A stretch of DNA of 50,417 bases from an uncultured Anaerolineae bacterium (GCA_937943625.1 CALEAD010000017.1:1-50417), one strand, 5' to 3'. Counted from the stretch's first letter, positions 1 to 7,350 are shown. The notes: generated by a model from the letters alone, not told the origin. Translations and numbers: made by a program.

Positions 1-85
1 TGTTTGTATGTGACTCATGGCGACCTCGTTGTGAAATGTCGCTATGAGCCTGCCACTATTGAGCAGGTTGTAAAGGTTCGACTTT

Positions 86-146
86 TATTTTTGGCGATTT
101 TTCATGAAATCGCTTCTGATTGTGCAAAACTTACGTTAACACAACT
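86..146 (+). repeat. Structured element, copy 1 (hairpin plus TTACGTTA block)
   Basis: A TATTTTTG block is followed by a hairpin with arms GCGATTT/AAATCGC and then by CTGATTG, CAA and TTACGTTA blocks. A related element in the opposite orientation lies at 50276-50322. There the stem bases differ (GAGCC/GGCTC) but pairing is kept. This suggests a conserved structured nucleic acid, perhaps a mobile-element end or an RNA element. Nothing else is recognisable in positions 1-222. Confidence 0.4.
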
Positions 147-222
147 TTCAATCACCTATATGGCATCCTGGTAACTGCGTGACCAGGAAACAGCAGGCAC
201 GACAAAGGGGATGCAGGTTGCG

Positions 223-960
223 TTACAAAGAGGTGGTCGTTTTTTCCAGCACCAGCAAATGGGATAACCCCAGGATAGAAAATGGCGTTTTTTCTGCCGC
301 GTACAGCGCTTTTTTGAGCCATCTTCCCAGCCAGGGCAGGCGATATTCGATGTTGTCGTAGCCGCCAAAGATACGGCCGTGATGCACCACCGTCACCGGC
401 AAATCGGCAAAGAGCCGCAGCAGCCCGCGCTTTGTATAAGCGCGCACGTGTGGGGCCAGCCGATTCCGCAGCGGGTCGGGCAGATAATTGACCAGTGGCT
501 TGTTGCCAAAATGGTACTGACCGCGCCAGTAGATGCCGTGCTGCTCCACCGGATACCAGCGGTTGGGGCAAAAGATGAGGATGCGACCGCCTGGTTTGGT
601 CACGCGCACCATTTCCGCTGCATAGCGGGCGTCGTCGGCCACGTGCTCAATCACTTCGTTGCTAAAGACAACGTCAAAGCTGTTGCTGGCAAAGGGCAGC
701 GTCTCGCCGACGCCCAGGGCGATGCCCGCACCCGTTTGCCGCGCGACCAGGGCACGATCCGGCTCTACCTCCAGGCCGAAGCGGTGGCGGCTGTGGATGG
801 CAAAGGCGGATAGCCACGTGCCCAGGCCGCAGCCGTTGTCCAAAATGAGTGCGCCATCGAGTTGTGTCCATTGGCGCACCATGCCCAGCCGCCGCTCCTG
901 GCCAGAACGCCAGACGTAGCCCGGTTCGCCGCGCAGGCTGGCTTTTTCGGAGTGGGTCAA
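223..960 (-). CDS. Class I SAM-dependent methyltransferase
   Basis: A 245-residue protein of the Methyltransf_11 type, predicted to transfer a methyl group from S-adenosylmethionine to an unknown small molecule. The SAM-binding glycine motif is LDNGCGLGTW (about residues 40-49). The later motifs FDVVFSNEVIEHV (about 94-106) and PGGRILIFCP (about 123-132) follow in the expected order. The start codon is TTG at 960, preceded by a G-rich Shine-Dalgarno-like stretch. It overlaps the stop codon of the upstream PIN gene in a TTGA arrangement, so translational coupling is likely. The C-terminal third (about 150-245) has no motif I can assign and probably sets substrate specificity. Family call is firm; substrate is unknown. 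Confidence 0.85.
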   Translation of the reverse strand: MTHSEKASLRGEPGYVWRSGQERRLGMVRQWTQLDGALILDNGCGLGTWLSAFAIHSRHRFGLEVEPDRALVARQTGAGIALGVGETLPFASNSFDVVFSNEVIEHVADDARYAAEMVRVTKPGGRILIFCPNRWYPVEQHGIYWRGQYHFGNKPLVNYLPDPLRNRLAPHVRAYTKRGLLRLFADLPVTVVHHGRIFGGYDNIEYRLPWLGRWLKKALYAAEKTPFSILGLSHLLVLEKTTTSL

Positions 961-1373
961 TCTGCCCCCCTCATCTGCAAAAATTCGCCTGGTGTGATCA
1001 CCTCAAAGGCATCGGTTTGCAGATCGCGCAAAAAGTGGCGGTTATCTGATAGGAAATAGGCCACGCCCATCCATTCGGCAAATGCGCCGATATAGGCATC
1101 CGCTTTTGCCGGAAGTCCGAGGGTTGTGTATCGCCAAACCAGGGAAGGGGGCACGGGTTCATCCACAATGAAAGCAAAGTTAGTGTGGCTAAAGAGGCGG
1201 TAGAAGGTTTTGATTTGCTGCGGGTGGTTCAGGTTGCGGGCAACTTCCTGGGCAATGAGGCGGGGGATAACCAGGGTAACGGCCGTTCCCATTGTGCCAG
1301 GCACCTGGGCTGCATCTGAAGTTTCATCCTGTAGGGCGCGAATGAAAACGCAGCTATCAATACAAATGATCAT
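957..1373 (-). CDS. PIN-domain ribonuclease toxin
   Basis: A 138-residue PIN-fold protein, predicted to be a Mg2+-dependent RNase toxin. It starts MIICIDSCVF with the first acidic residue at position 6. A conserved Glu lies in LIAQEVARN, and further acidic residues lie in KADAYIGAF and LSDNRHF, the usual PIN pattern. The ATG at 1373 was chosen because the domain starts there and because it overlaps the end of the upstream Phd-type gene by 17 bases, as in coupled toxin-antitoxin operons. The stop overlaps the TTG start of the methyltransferase. Toxicity is inferred from family and pairing. Confidence 0.8.
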   Translation of the reverse strand: MIICIDSCVFIRALQDETSDAAQVPGTMGTAVTLVIPRLIAQEVARNLNHPQQIKTFYRLFSHTNFAFIVDEPVPPSLVWRYTTLGLPAKADAYIGAFAEWMGVAYFLSDNRHFLRDLQTDAFEVITPGEFLQMRGAD

Positions 1374-1770
1374 ACTCAGCCGCAAATATCTCTGCGCGGG
1401 TCTGGCGCAGGCGCGCCACAATGTCTTCTTTGCTCAACCCGGCCATGAGGCCGCCCCGCTCGGCCACCTGTTGGCGCAGTTGTTGCCAGTTTGCCACCCA
1501 CGTTTCACAGCTCTCGGCCAGCAGCTCGGCTTTGATTTGCGCGATTAGCTCAGCCTTGAGCGCTTCGCGTTCATCTATCTGATAGTCGGCTTGCGGTTCG
1601 CGCACTTTTGCCCGCAGGTTCGAGATGAGTGCATAATCTTCGTAAGGAACCAGAACAGCAACTGGCTTGCCGTAACGCTCAATTACCACGTTGTTGCCAG
1701 CAACGGCCGTATCCAACACCTCTCGCCACCGCGCCCGCGCCTGATCACTGGAAATGACTGTCGTTGCCAT
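1357..1770 (-). CDS. Phd/YefM-family antitoxin
   Basis: A 137-residue protein. The N-terminal half is a Phd/YefM DNA-binding domain: the start MATTVISSDQARARWREVLD and the segment VVIERYGKPVAVLVPYEDY (about 30-48) are typical. The C-terminal half is long, charged and helical, probably the toxin-binding region, with a basic-acidic segment near KEDIVARLRQTRAEI. The start at 1770 follows a GAAAGG ribosome-binding site. A TATAAT box lies 39 bases upstream. Its partner is the overlapping PIN toxin. It should neutralise the toxin and repress its own promoter. Confidence 0.8.
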   Translation of the reverse strand: MATTVISSDQARARWREVLDTAVAGNNVVIERYGKPVAVLVPYEDYALISNLRAKVREPQADYQIDEREALKAELIAQIKAELLAESCETWVANWQQLRQQVAERGGLMAGLSKEDIVARLRQTRAEIFAAEYDHLY

Positions 1771-1809
1771 CTGTTTACCTTTCGTACAAATCTGACGAAC
1801 CTTACGGAA

Positions 1810-1838
1810 ATTATACCGCAGCATCCCCAAACACACAA
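1810..1838 (-). promoter_or_regulatory. Promoter of the Phd/PIN operon
   Basis: On the minus strand a perfect TATAAT (1815-1810) sits 17 bases from TTGTGT (1838-1833), a 4/6 match to the -35 consensus. The -10 ends 39 bases before the antitoxin ATG. Confidence 0.5.
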
Positions 1839-1854
1839 CGGCCGTTGTCTGGTC

Positions 1855-2487
1855 TCAGCCTCTTTTGCTTAATAACTCGTCGTACTTCTTGCGCGCTTCC
1901 TGAATGTCGCGCCAGGTGAGTGCCTTGGGGCTGCCGGGGGTGCGCGCCGGGTTGCGCAGCAGGTAGGCGGGGTGGAAGATAGGCATGGCGTAACGGCCGT
2001 TCCATTCAAACCACTGCCCGCGCAGTTTGGTGATGCCCACCTGCCCCAGCAGCGATTCCGTGGCCACGTTGCCCGTCAGCAGCATCACCACCGGGTCCAC
2101 CAGGCGAATAATTTCCAGCAGGTACGGCTTGTAAAACGCAATCTCTTCCGAGGTAGGTTTGCGCAGCGGCTTGCCGTCGTCGCCGGGCGGCAGGCGAAAG
2201 ACGGCATTGGTGATAAAAACGTCCTTTTCCGGGTCCAGGTGCACGGCCTGCAAAATCTGGTCCAGCAGTTGGCCCGACCGCCCGACAAAGGGCTTGCCCA
2301 GGCGATCTTCTTCTGTGCCCGGCGCCTCGCCCACGATCATCAGTTTAGCCGCCGGGTTACCGCGGTAGATGACCATGTTCGTGCCCTTGGGGAAGAGCGG
2401 GTCATCTTCCATTTTCATCATGTGCGCCACCAGGTCATCCAGGGTGGCATAGTAGTGCGGTCTTTCTTCAAACAGTCCAAATTGCAT
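1855..2487 (-). CDS. Family-4 uracil-DNA glycosylase homologue lacking all cysteines
   Basis: A 210-residue member of the UDG superfamily closest to family 4 (SPO1 DNA-polymerase-like), which removes uracil from DNA. The first motif GEAPGTEEDRLGKPFVGRSG (about 52-71) and the second active-site motif HPAYLL (about 172-177) are intact. Family-4 enzymes normally hold a 4Fe-4S cluster with four cysteines, two near the N-terminus and one in the segment equivalent to TNAVFRLPPG. This protein has no cysteine at all; the usual N-terminal CxxC zone reads DDPLFPKGTN. It therefore cannot bind the family's cluster. ATG at 2487 is preceded by GGAGG; an upstream in-frame start at 2514 lacks such support. 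Confidence 0.85.
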   Translation of the reverse strand: MQFGLFEERPHYYATLDDLVAHMMKMEDDPLFPKGTNMVIYRGNPAAKLMIVGEAPGTEEDRLGKPFVGRSGQLLDQILQAVHLDPEKDVFITNAVFRLPPGDDGKPLRKPTSEEIAFYKPYLLEIIRLVDPVVMLLTGNVATESLLGQVGITKLRGQWFEWNGRYAMPIFHPAYLLRNPARTPGSPKALTWRDIQEARKKYDELLSKRG

Positions 2488-2510
2488 GGCGCGCCTCCGG
2501 TGAAAATAGA

Positions 2511-2551
2511 ACACGGATGAACGCGAATAGAGCGGATGAACACGGATTCAT
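2511..2551. repeat. Short 8-base-like tandem array
   Basis: An imperfect array built on words like ACACGGAT and GAACGCGA, just upstream of the glycosylase gene. It belongs to the class of short-unit arrays found at many junctions in this window. Confidence 0.4.
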
Positions 2552-2609
2552 CTTCTTCCTATCGCCCTCGCTTTTTCTTCATGGGGTTGAGCTTCTGCTC
2601 ATGTTGTCT

Positions 2610-2863
2610 CTAGGCTGCCAACGGCAAAGAAATAGCCCATGCTGTTACCGGGCGAGCATCTTTAGGGGCTGCTTTCATTCCTTCTTCCATTATCGTTAAG
2701 ATATCGGCCGCGTAATATCGGTGTCCACAATTAGGACAAACCCAGGCCGGCACGTTTTCAAAGATAAACCATTGGCCGTTTCTTTGCCGGGTAACGGTGA
2801 CTAATTTTTTTGCAGGGATTGGTCGGTATCGCAAAATTCACAGGGATAGTTACGTTCGCTCAT
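2610..2863 (-). pseudogene. YgiT/MqsA-type zinc-finger antitoxin, frameshifted at an A7 run
   Basis: The gene begins at ATG 2863 (AAAGGTG ribosome-binding site) and encodes a first knuckle CEFC. It then hits a TAG stop right after a run of seven A (T7 at 2805-2811 on the plus strand). One extra A, or a -1 slip on the run, restores the frame, which continues KKLVTVTRQRNGQW, then the second knuckle CPNCGHRYY and a basic-hydrophobic tail to 2610. Everything outside the run looks intact. It follows a DUF4258 gene by 10 bases, the usual toxin partner. It may be a true pseudogene, a programmed frameshift or a sequencing error. Confidence 0.7.
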
Positions 2864-2873
2864 AGTTACACCT

Positions 2874-3156
2874 TTAGGTTACCACATAGACCGTGATGAC
2901 GATTAACAATGTGCCATCACTGCGGAAACGACACACAACGTCAACTAGATTTTCAGCGATAGTGCCGCGAAGCACATAACGCGGCCCCCGCGGGTCGTCA
3001 GTATATATCGAATCAAGCTCGCCATTGAGCATGATAGAGAGAATGTCATCTAATGTTAGATTACCCGCATCTGCTTCTTCTAATGCGTGATCGGGTGATG
3101 TAATATTGTTTCGTCCGAACAGCGCGTCGGATTCGTTTGAGTATCTCTTGGTTCAC
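2874..3156 (-). pseudogene. DUF4258-type toxin, frameshifted at a CCC run
   Basis: From GTG 3156 one frame reads NQEILKRIRRAVRTKQYYIT. A frame one base later continues DHALEEADAGNLTLDDI and ends in DDPRGPRYVLRG and LLIVITVYVVT at the TAA at 2874. The seam is a CCC (GGG at 3093-3095 on the plus strand). Removing one C gives YYITDHALEEAD, the expected DUF4258 core. The product would be a small RelE-like RNase toxin paired with the downstream YgiT antitoxin. Both members of this module therefore carry one-base lesions. Confidence 0.65.
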
Positions 3157-3381
3157 GTAAACTGCCCATCACTGGTTATCTGCTTCTTACTTCGACCTGT
3201 GCTGATATTGTAGCGTAAGATGGATTCTTGTCCTACTGACCGGCAAAATACGCCGACCATAAACGACCGGGGTTCAAAATGTTACCTTAACGCGATCGGA
3301 AGCAACGGCCGTTCCCCCCTCACCCTCTCCGCCAGCCGCGCCAGCCGCCGGCACAAGCATGGATACTTGCATTCTTGCCAC
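3157..3381. other. Intergenic stretch without a supported gene
   Basis: Apart from one ACGGCCGT palindrome at about 3305 and a pyrimidine-rich tract after it, I see nothing here. A short open frame running into the next gene has no ribosome-binding site or family features. Confidence 0.5.
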
Positions 3382-3430
3382 TTGAATCACCCTTCTAAAC
3401 AGGTTAGAATGTGGGTTGTATACCACATTC
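3382..3430 (+). promoter_or_regulatory. Promoter and palindromic operator of the RHH/MazF operon
   Basis: TTGAAT (3382-3387) and TAGAAT (3405-3410) are spaced by exactly 17 bases. The inverted repeat GAATGTGG-N8-CCACATTC (3407-3430) begins inside the -10 box. An 8-bp-arm palindrome on the promoter of a ribbon-helix-helix antitoxin operon is the classic autoregulatory arrangement. Confidence 0.75.
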
Positions 3431-3455
3431 GACTGTGTAATAGGTTGTGGATAAG

Positions 3456-3695
3456 ATGATGAAGACAATTCAAATGACAATTGACGAAGAGTTGCTGCAA
3501 GAAGTGGATGCGGCCGTAGTCAATTTAGGTATGTCCCGCTCGGCCTTTATGCGGGAAGCGTTGCAGCAAGCGTTAAAACAGATGCGGATTGCCAATCTGG
3601 AGCGGCAGCACGTAGCCGGGTATAAGCAATATCCGGTTAAACCAGGTGAGTTTGACGTATGGCACAGTGAGCAACTGTGGGAGGAAGAGCTGTGA
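3456..3695 (+). CDS. Ribbon-helix-helix antitoxin (CopG/MazE-like)
   Basis: A 79-residue protein. The N-terminal strand TIQMTIDEELLQEVD, followed by LGMSRSAFMREALQQAL (about 26-42), is a standard ribbon-helix-helix DNA-binding fold. The acidic, aromatic tail GEFDVWHSEQLWEEEL probably occupies the MazF cleft. Tandem ATG codons lie at 3456 and 3459, and a GTG at 3447 is also possible. The stop overlaps the toxin's GTG start by four bases (GTGA). It should bind the palindrome just upstream and neutralise the MazF-type toxin. Confidence 0.85.
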   Translation: MMKTIQMTIDEELLQEVDAAVVNLGMSRSAFMREALQQALKQMRIANLERQHVAGYKQYPVKPGEFDVWHSEQLWEEEL

Positions 3696-4018
3696 ACCGG
3701 GGTGAGGTCCGCTGGTATACCTTTCATCCGCCTGATAAGCGGCGCCCTGTCTTGATTCTGACTCGCAATTCGGCGTTAGACGCATTGACCGGCATCACCA
3801 TTGCCCCGATCACCAGCACCATTCGCAACATTCCCACGGAAGTTTTGCTAACCCCGGCCACAGATGGTGTATTGGCAGAATCGGCCGTCAATCTCGATAA
3901 TTTACAAACTGTGCCCAAAGCTAAAGTGGGCGGCTTAACTACCATACTTTCGCCGGAGAGAATCGAGGCCGTGGAACAGGCTATCTGTTTTGCCTTGGGT
4001 ATGGATCATCTCTTATGA
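3692..4018 (+). CDS. MazF/PemK-family mRNA interferase toxin
   Basis: A 108-residue toxin of the MazF/PemK fold, predicted to cut single-stranded mRNA at a short sequence. The start NRGEVRWYTFHPPDKRRPVLIL matches the family opening (RGEIW...D...GKRRPVLVL). The later segments ITIAPITSTIR and ESAVNLDNLQTVPK carry the conserved Ser/Thr and the late VNLDNLQT motif. The GTG start at 3692 overlaps the antitoxin stop and is preceded by GGAGGAAG inside the antitoxin gene. The toxin has the usual length and no disruption. Confidence 0.9.
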   Translation: MNRGEVRWYTFHPPDKRRPVLILTRNSALDALTGITIAPITSTIRNIPTEVLLTPATDGVLAESAVNLDNLQTVPKAKVGGLTTILSPERIEAVEQAICFALGMDHLL

Positions 4019-4180
4019 TCTGAAAAAGTCCGCCAGATAGTCCAGAACAGCCCTGTCATCATTCAATATCGGATTGGGAAAGGGGATTACGGCCGTTTCC
4101 CAGCCTGGCAAATCTGTTCCCTCCCCGAATTCAATCTGCGTGAATCTACAAAATCTGCAGATTGGCGTTTTGACATAACG
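4013..4180 (-). pseudogene. Possible C-terminal gene remnant
   Basis: A minus-strand frame with no start codon reads TQIEFGEGTDLPGWETAV and then a proline-rich turn and DYLADFF before a TAA overlapping the end of the MazF gene. The composition looks like the tail of a real protein, but I cannot name the family. Codons upstream of about 4150 look non-coding. It may be a relic left by rearrangement among the toxin-antitoxin modules. Confidence 0.25.
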
Positions 4181-4257
4181 TTAACCCCGATAATCTAATG
4201 GCTTGTCCCGCAAAGCAACGTTTGCATCGTGAAGAAAATTGGGCTACGTCGTTTTGC

Positions 4258-4644
4258 TTACGCCAACGGTAAATCCGTTTGCGGGAAATCATCCCCCACA
4301 CAAAGCAGGGGCATATCCGCGATCTTGGCGGCGGCATAAGCCAGACAATCGCCAAAATTTAGCCCGGCCGGGTGTCGTCCTTTGCCATATTTCAACCATG
4401 CGCCAACGGCCGTTCCATAATGCACCTCACTAAACGGGATAATCGTTACTTTGGCTTCCGCCAAAAAACGGGACAACAGTCCGCGCGCATCCCGATCCAG
4501 CCGCGCCGACAGAACGATGCTACATTCAACCAGAGTAGGAGCGCCCATGCCAACTTCAACGGCCAAAACCAACTTATCCAGCACCGTCTCATAACCCGGT
4601 TCCTGAAAAACAATTGCTACAATGGCCGATGAGTCCAGAATCAT
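4258..4644 (-). CDS. VapC-type PIN-domain toxin
   Basis: A 128-residue VapC family ribonuclease. The first acidic residue lies in MILDSSAIVAI, the conserved Glu in PTLVECSIVL, and the later acidic pair in LNFGDCLAYA and VGDDFPQTD, in the expected order. The ATG overlaps the upstream antitoxin stop by four bases (ATGA), so the two are coupled. VapC toxins usually cut tRNA or rRNA; the target here is unknown. Confidence 0.9.
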   Translation of the reverse strand: MILDSSAIVAIVFQEPGYETVLDKLVLAVEVGMGAPTLVECSIVLSARLDRDARGLLSRFLAEAKVTIIPFSEVHYGTAVGAWLKYGKGRHPAGLNFGDCLAYAAAKIADMPLLCVGDDFPQTDLPLA

Positions 4645-4913
4645 ACCCCGTGCTCCCGATAGCCCAGAATTGCTTCTTCCTCATGTTTGGTTAAGCGTTG
4701 GCCCCGCTGCGCGGTGGGAATTTGCGGCCAGATTTCTTCTTGCAAAAAAGTGCGCAGACGGGTTTTCGGTTTGGTTTGGCCATATTGCAAAGACAGAGAT
4801 TGATACCGTTCGGCCAACGCCTTCCGCACCGCCTCTGTTTTCGATTCGCCGGTTAGTTGCACCAATTCATTTAGCAAACTTTCCACATCTTGATTTTTGA
4901 TATTCAGCGCCAT
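4641..4913 (-). CDS. VapB-type antitoxin (Rv0623-like)
   Basis: A 90-residue antitoxin. The N-terminus MALNIKNQDVESLLNELVQL followed by TGESKTEAVRKALAERY is characteristic of the Rv0623-like VapB group, a short DNA-binding fold. The middle and tail are basic and should contact VapC. Upstream, AT-rich DNA contains a TATAAT on the minus strand about 50 bases before the start. It is paired with the overlapping VapC. Confidence 0.88.
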   Translation of the reverse strand: MALNIKNQDVESLLNELVQLTGESKTEAVRKALAERYQSLSLQYGQTKPKTRLRTFLQEEIWPQIPTAQRGQRLTKHEEEAILGYREHGV

Positions 4914-5136
4914 TGTCTCTTGACTCTTTTCTGGCTGGGTTTTGTCAACTGTTCTTTAATTATACCATTTTTCTTTAATTCAATATAAAAAGTGACGCGA
5001 TTCTGTCAAATTGGGCTACGACTTATCCCATCGTCATTTGTTTTCCCCTTATCTATGCCTGCCATGCGACCTAACAACCCCATAGCCAAATGAGGATGTT
5101 TGCCCGCCGCCGCCGCGCGCGCTATCTTTGCCCCTT

Positions 5137-6481
5137 ATGCGACACCTTTGGTTTTTCTTCCCTGGCCTGATGCTGCTCATTGCCCTGGCTGCCTGCCAAT
5201 CGCAGCCGCCGGCAACGGCCGTTGCCACCCCCTCCCCCCAATTCACCATTGCCAATTCACCATTCACTATTCACAATTCCCCCACCCCGTCCCTGGCAAC
5301 GGCCACAGCCACGCCATCACCCACCCCTTCGGCCACGCCAACCCCCACGCCGCCGCCGCTCGCCTACCTGGCCGCCGCCATCGAGCAAGAATTGGCCGGA
5401 TTCCGGGGCCTTAGCAGTTACGTCATCCGCGACCTGGAAACGGGGGAGGAATTTAGCTACCAGCCAGACCTGGCCATTTCCGGCATGAGCTTGCTGAAAA
5501 TCCCCATTCTCATTAACGCCTACCGCGCCCTGGATCGGCCGCCGGACGTGGAGCAGCGTAAGCTGATTACGCAAACCACCTCCCTTTCTGACAATTTTTC
5601 CGCCAACTTGCTGATGCAGCTGGCAGCGGGGCAGCCCAACACCTATATTGGCGCGGACGTGGTGACGCAATCCATGCGCGATCTGGGGCTGTATAACACC
5701 TTCATTGCCGTGCCTTTCTACGCCGACCCCAAGCCAGACCGCCCGCTCACCTACCTGACCCCGGCCAACCAGCGCACGGACATCACTACCCGGCCGGACA
5801 TTCACCGCCAGACCACCACCGGCGACCTGGCAAAGATGCTGGAGATGATCTACACCTGCGCGGAATACGGCCGTTCCCATCTCCTCACCCGTTACCCAGG
5901 CGAGATCACCCAGGAGGAATGCCGGGACATGCTGGCAATGCTTCAGCTTAACGACCTGGTGAAACTGCTGGAGGCGGGGCTGCCAGAAGGAACCATCATT
6001 GCCCACAAGCTAGGCTACGTCGGCGAAACCTATGGCGATGCGGCGATTATCTACTCCCCCGCGCGCACCTACATCCTGGTGCTGGCGCTGTACGCCCCCG
6101 GCTGGCTGGAGTGGGACATTGCCTCCCCCCTGTTTGCGCGTATCTCGGCGCTGGCCTATGCCCACTTCAATGACCCGGCCGCCTATTCGCCGCAGGTGCT
6201 GGCAGCCCCCCCCGGCACTGAGCAGCACGCCCACACCACCTCCTACGCCTGACCTGCCCCAGGCAATTGTGGTGGGCACGCGCGGCATTGGGCTAACGCT
6301 ACGCGCTACGCCGGGCGGGAGCGAAATCAGCGTGCTGCCAGAAGGAACAGTGATTGGGCTGCTAGGCGCTACGCAAGTTGACGGAAACGGCGTCACCTGG
6401 CGGCAGGTGCGCGCCCCGGGCGGACAGGAAGGCTGGGTGAGCGCCACTTATCTATCTTCAAGCGCATCAAGCAATGATTGA
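5137..6481 (+). pseudogene. Class A beta-lactamase-like serine hydrolase lipoprotein with SH3b tail, frameshifted at C8
   Basis: The lipoprotein signal ends LIALAAC (Cys20). A Ser/Thr/Pro linker (21-75) precedes a class A beta-lactamase/PBP-like domain with SLLK (Ser118, Lys121), SDN (151-153) and KLG (291-293). The frame closes at 6252. A run of eight C (6206-6213) divides it from a frame one base later that continues with a proline-threonine linker and a bacterial SH3 domain (VGTRGIGLTLRATPGG to EGWVSATYL) ending at 6481. Dropping one C fuses the two. As written, the product ends in a short random tail and lacks SH3b. A TTG at 5128 is an alternative start. The end overlaps the convergent PIN gene by 34 bases. 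Substrate is unknown. Confidence 0.75.
5240..5281 (+). repeat. Heptad array inside the lipoprotein linker
   Basis: Six 7-base units of the type AATTCAC/CATTCAC run through the coding sequence of the linker, giving FTIANSPFTIHNS. The word matches the intergenic array at 41517-41606. Confidence 0.7.
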
Positions 6482-6879
6482 ACCCCCAAAAGCTGCACGC
6501 CATACTTTGCCATCGCGTTACGCAATTCATCATCCGCGCGCAAATCATCATCACCGGTCACAATGGCACTTGCCCGACCGTCTATCGCTGTTGCCAATAC
6601 AGGGTGATTTTGAGGGTCACGGCAGCGAGGTGGGATTGTTTTTAATTCGACCATTTCGGCACGAAAGCGCATTTGCCTGTACAGCTTTTCTGCCTGTCGT
6701 GGATCAATTTTTACGCGCAGCCGGGGACGCCGCCAGACGTGATCATACTCCTCAAGCAAAGCATGACTGGTAATCAATTGGAATCTTTCTGTTTGCCAGG
6801 CAGTTAAAATGGGTAGGGTAACGCGGCCCCTTAACAAAATTCGTATCCAGACATTTGTATCAATGACGATTCGCAGCAT
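6448..6879 (-). CDS. PIN-family toxin (COG1569 type)
   Basis: A 143-residue protein starting MLRIVIDTNVWIRILLRG, the typical opening of the 'putative toxin component, PIN family' group. A conserved Glu lies in HALLEEYDHV. The signature CRDPQNHPVLATAI (about 85-98) and the late acidic IVTGDDDL follow. It lies 5 bases behind a small gene that looks like its antitoxin. The 3' end overlaps the SH3b end of the convergent lipoprotein gene. Predicted RNase toxin. Confidence 0.85.
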   Translation of the reverse strand: MLRIVIDTNVWIRILLRGRVTLPILTAWQTERFQLITSHALLEEYDHVWRRPRLRVKIDPRQAEKLYRQMRFRAEMVELKTIPPRCRDPQNHPVLATAIDGRASAIVTGDDDLRADDELRNAMAKYGVQLLGVQSLLDALEDR

Positions 6880-6884
6880 GTGAG

Positions 6885-7130
6885 TTAAGCGCGTTGTTCG
6901 CGGACTGCGCGAATCTCAGCCAAAATAGCTTCATCAGCAATTTCATCAGCAGGGGGTTGGCTATAAAGCTCAGAAATTAATTGCGTTAATTCAGCATCCA
7001 ACTCCGTTTTTGCCAATGCCCTGGCAATCCTTGCTCTTTCGTTTGGTTCTAGTTGGCGTACGGCCGTTATCAGTTGATCAATGGTTAACTCTACCCGGAT
7101 GTCAGGGATTGTGATCGTGGCTGAATTCAT
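6885..7130 (-). CDS. Small antitoxin-like partner of the PIN protein
   Basis: An 81-residue acidic, mostly helical protein. LTIDQLITAVRQLEPNERAR is a segment often seen in antitoxins paired with COG1569 PIN proteins; the C-terminus EIADEAILAEIRAVREQRA is a charged helix. The start at 7130 is preceded by GAGGTGATGAA, and a TATAAT lies about 28 bases upstream of the start. Function is inferred from position and size. Confidence 0.7.
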   Translation of the reverse strand: MNSATITIPDIRVELTIDQLITAVRQLEPNERARIARALAKTELDAELTQLISELYSQPPADEIADEAILAEIRAVREQRA

Positions 7131-7290
7131 TTCATCACCTCGCAAAAAGATGACAACATTATAGCATAGTCAATCCCCATAACCTTCTGGCGATCTCGGC
7201 TGCCTGTGAATGCGCAGCCTGACATATGGTTAGCGGTGTGTTGCCGGTTCATGCAGACTCCGCAATCTCAGTAGATAGAAGCCATGTGAA

Positions 7291-7350
7291 GTGCGGGCAG
7301 CTTCCCCGCTTATTGCGCACAGGGCTGTCCGCGTTCCATTTCGCTCTACT
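7291..7350. repeat. Dispersed 60-bp element, copy A
   Basis: It is about 78 percent identical by eye to 35333-35390, sharing GGGCAGC, CCCGC, ACAGGGCTGT, CGCGTTCCA and TTCG blocks. This copy touches the stop codon of the biotin carrier gene. The rest of the 7131-7345 spacer holds nothing else I recognise. Confidence 0.6.

Noticed and set aside
3220..3459. Plus-strand open frame before the RHH antitoxin
   Set aside because: It has no family features or ribosome-binding site and covers the promoter/operator.
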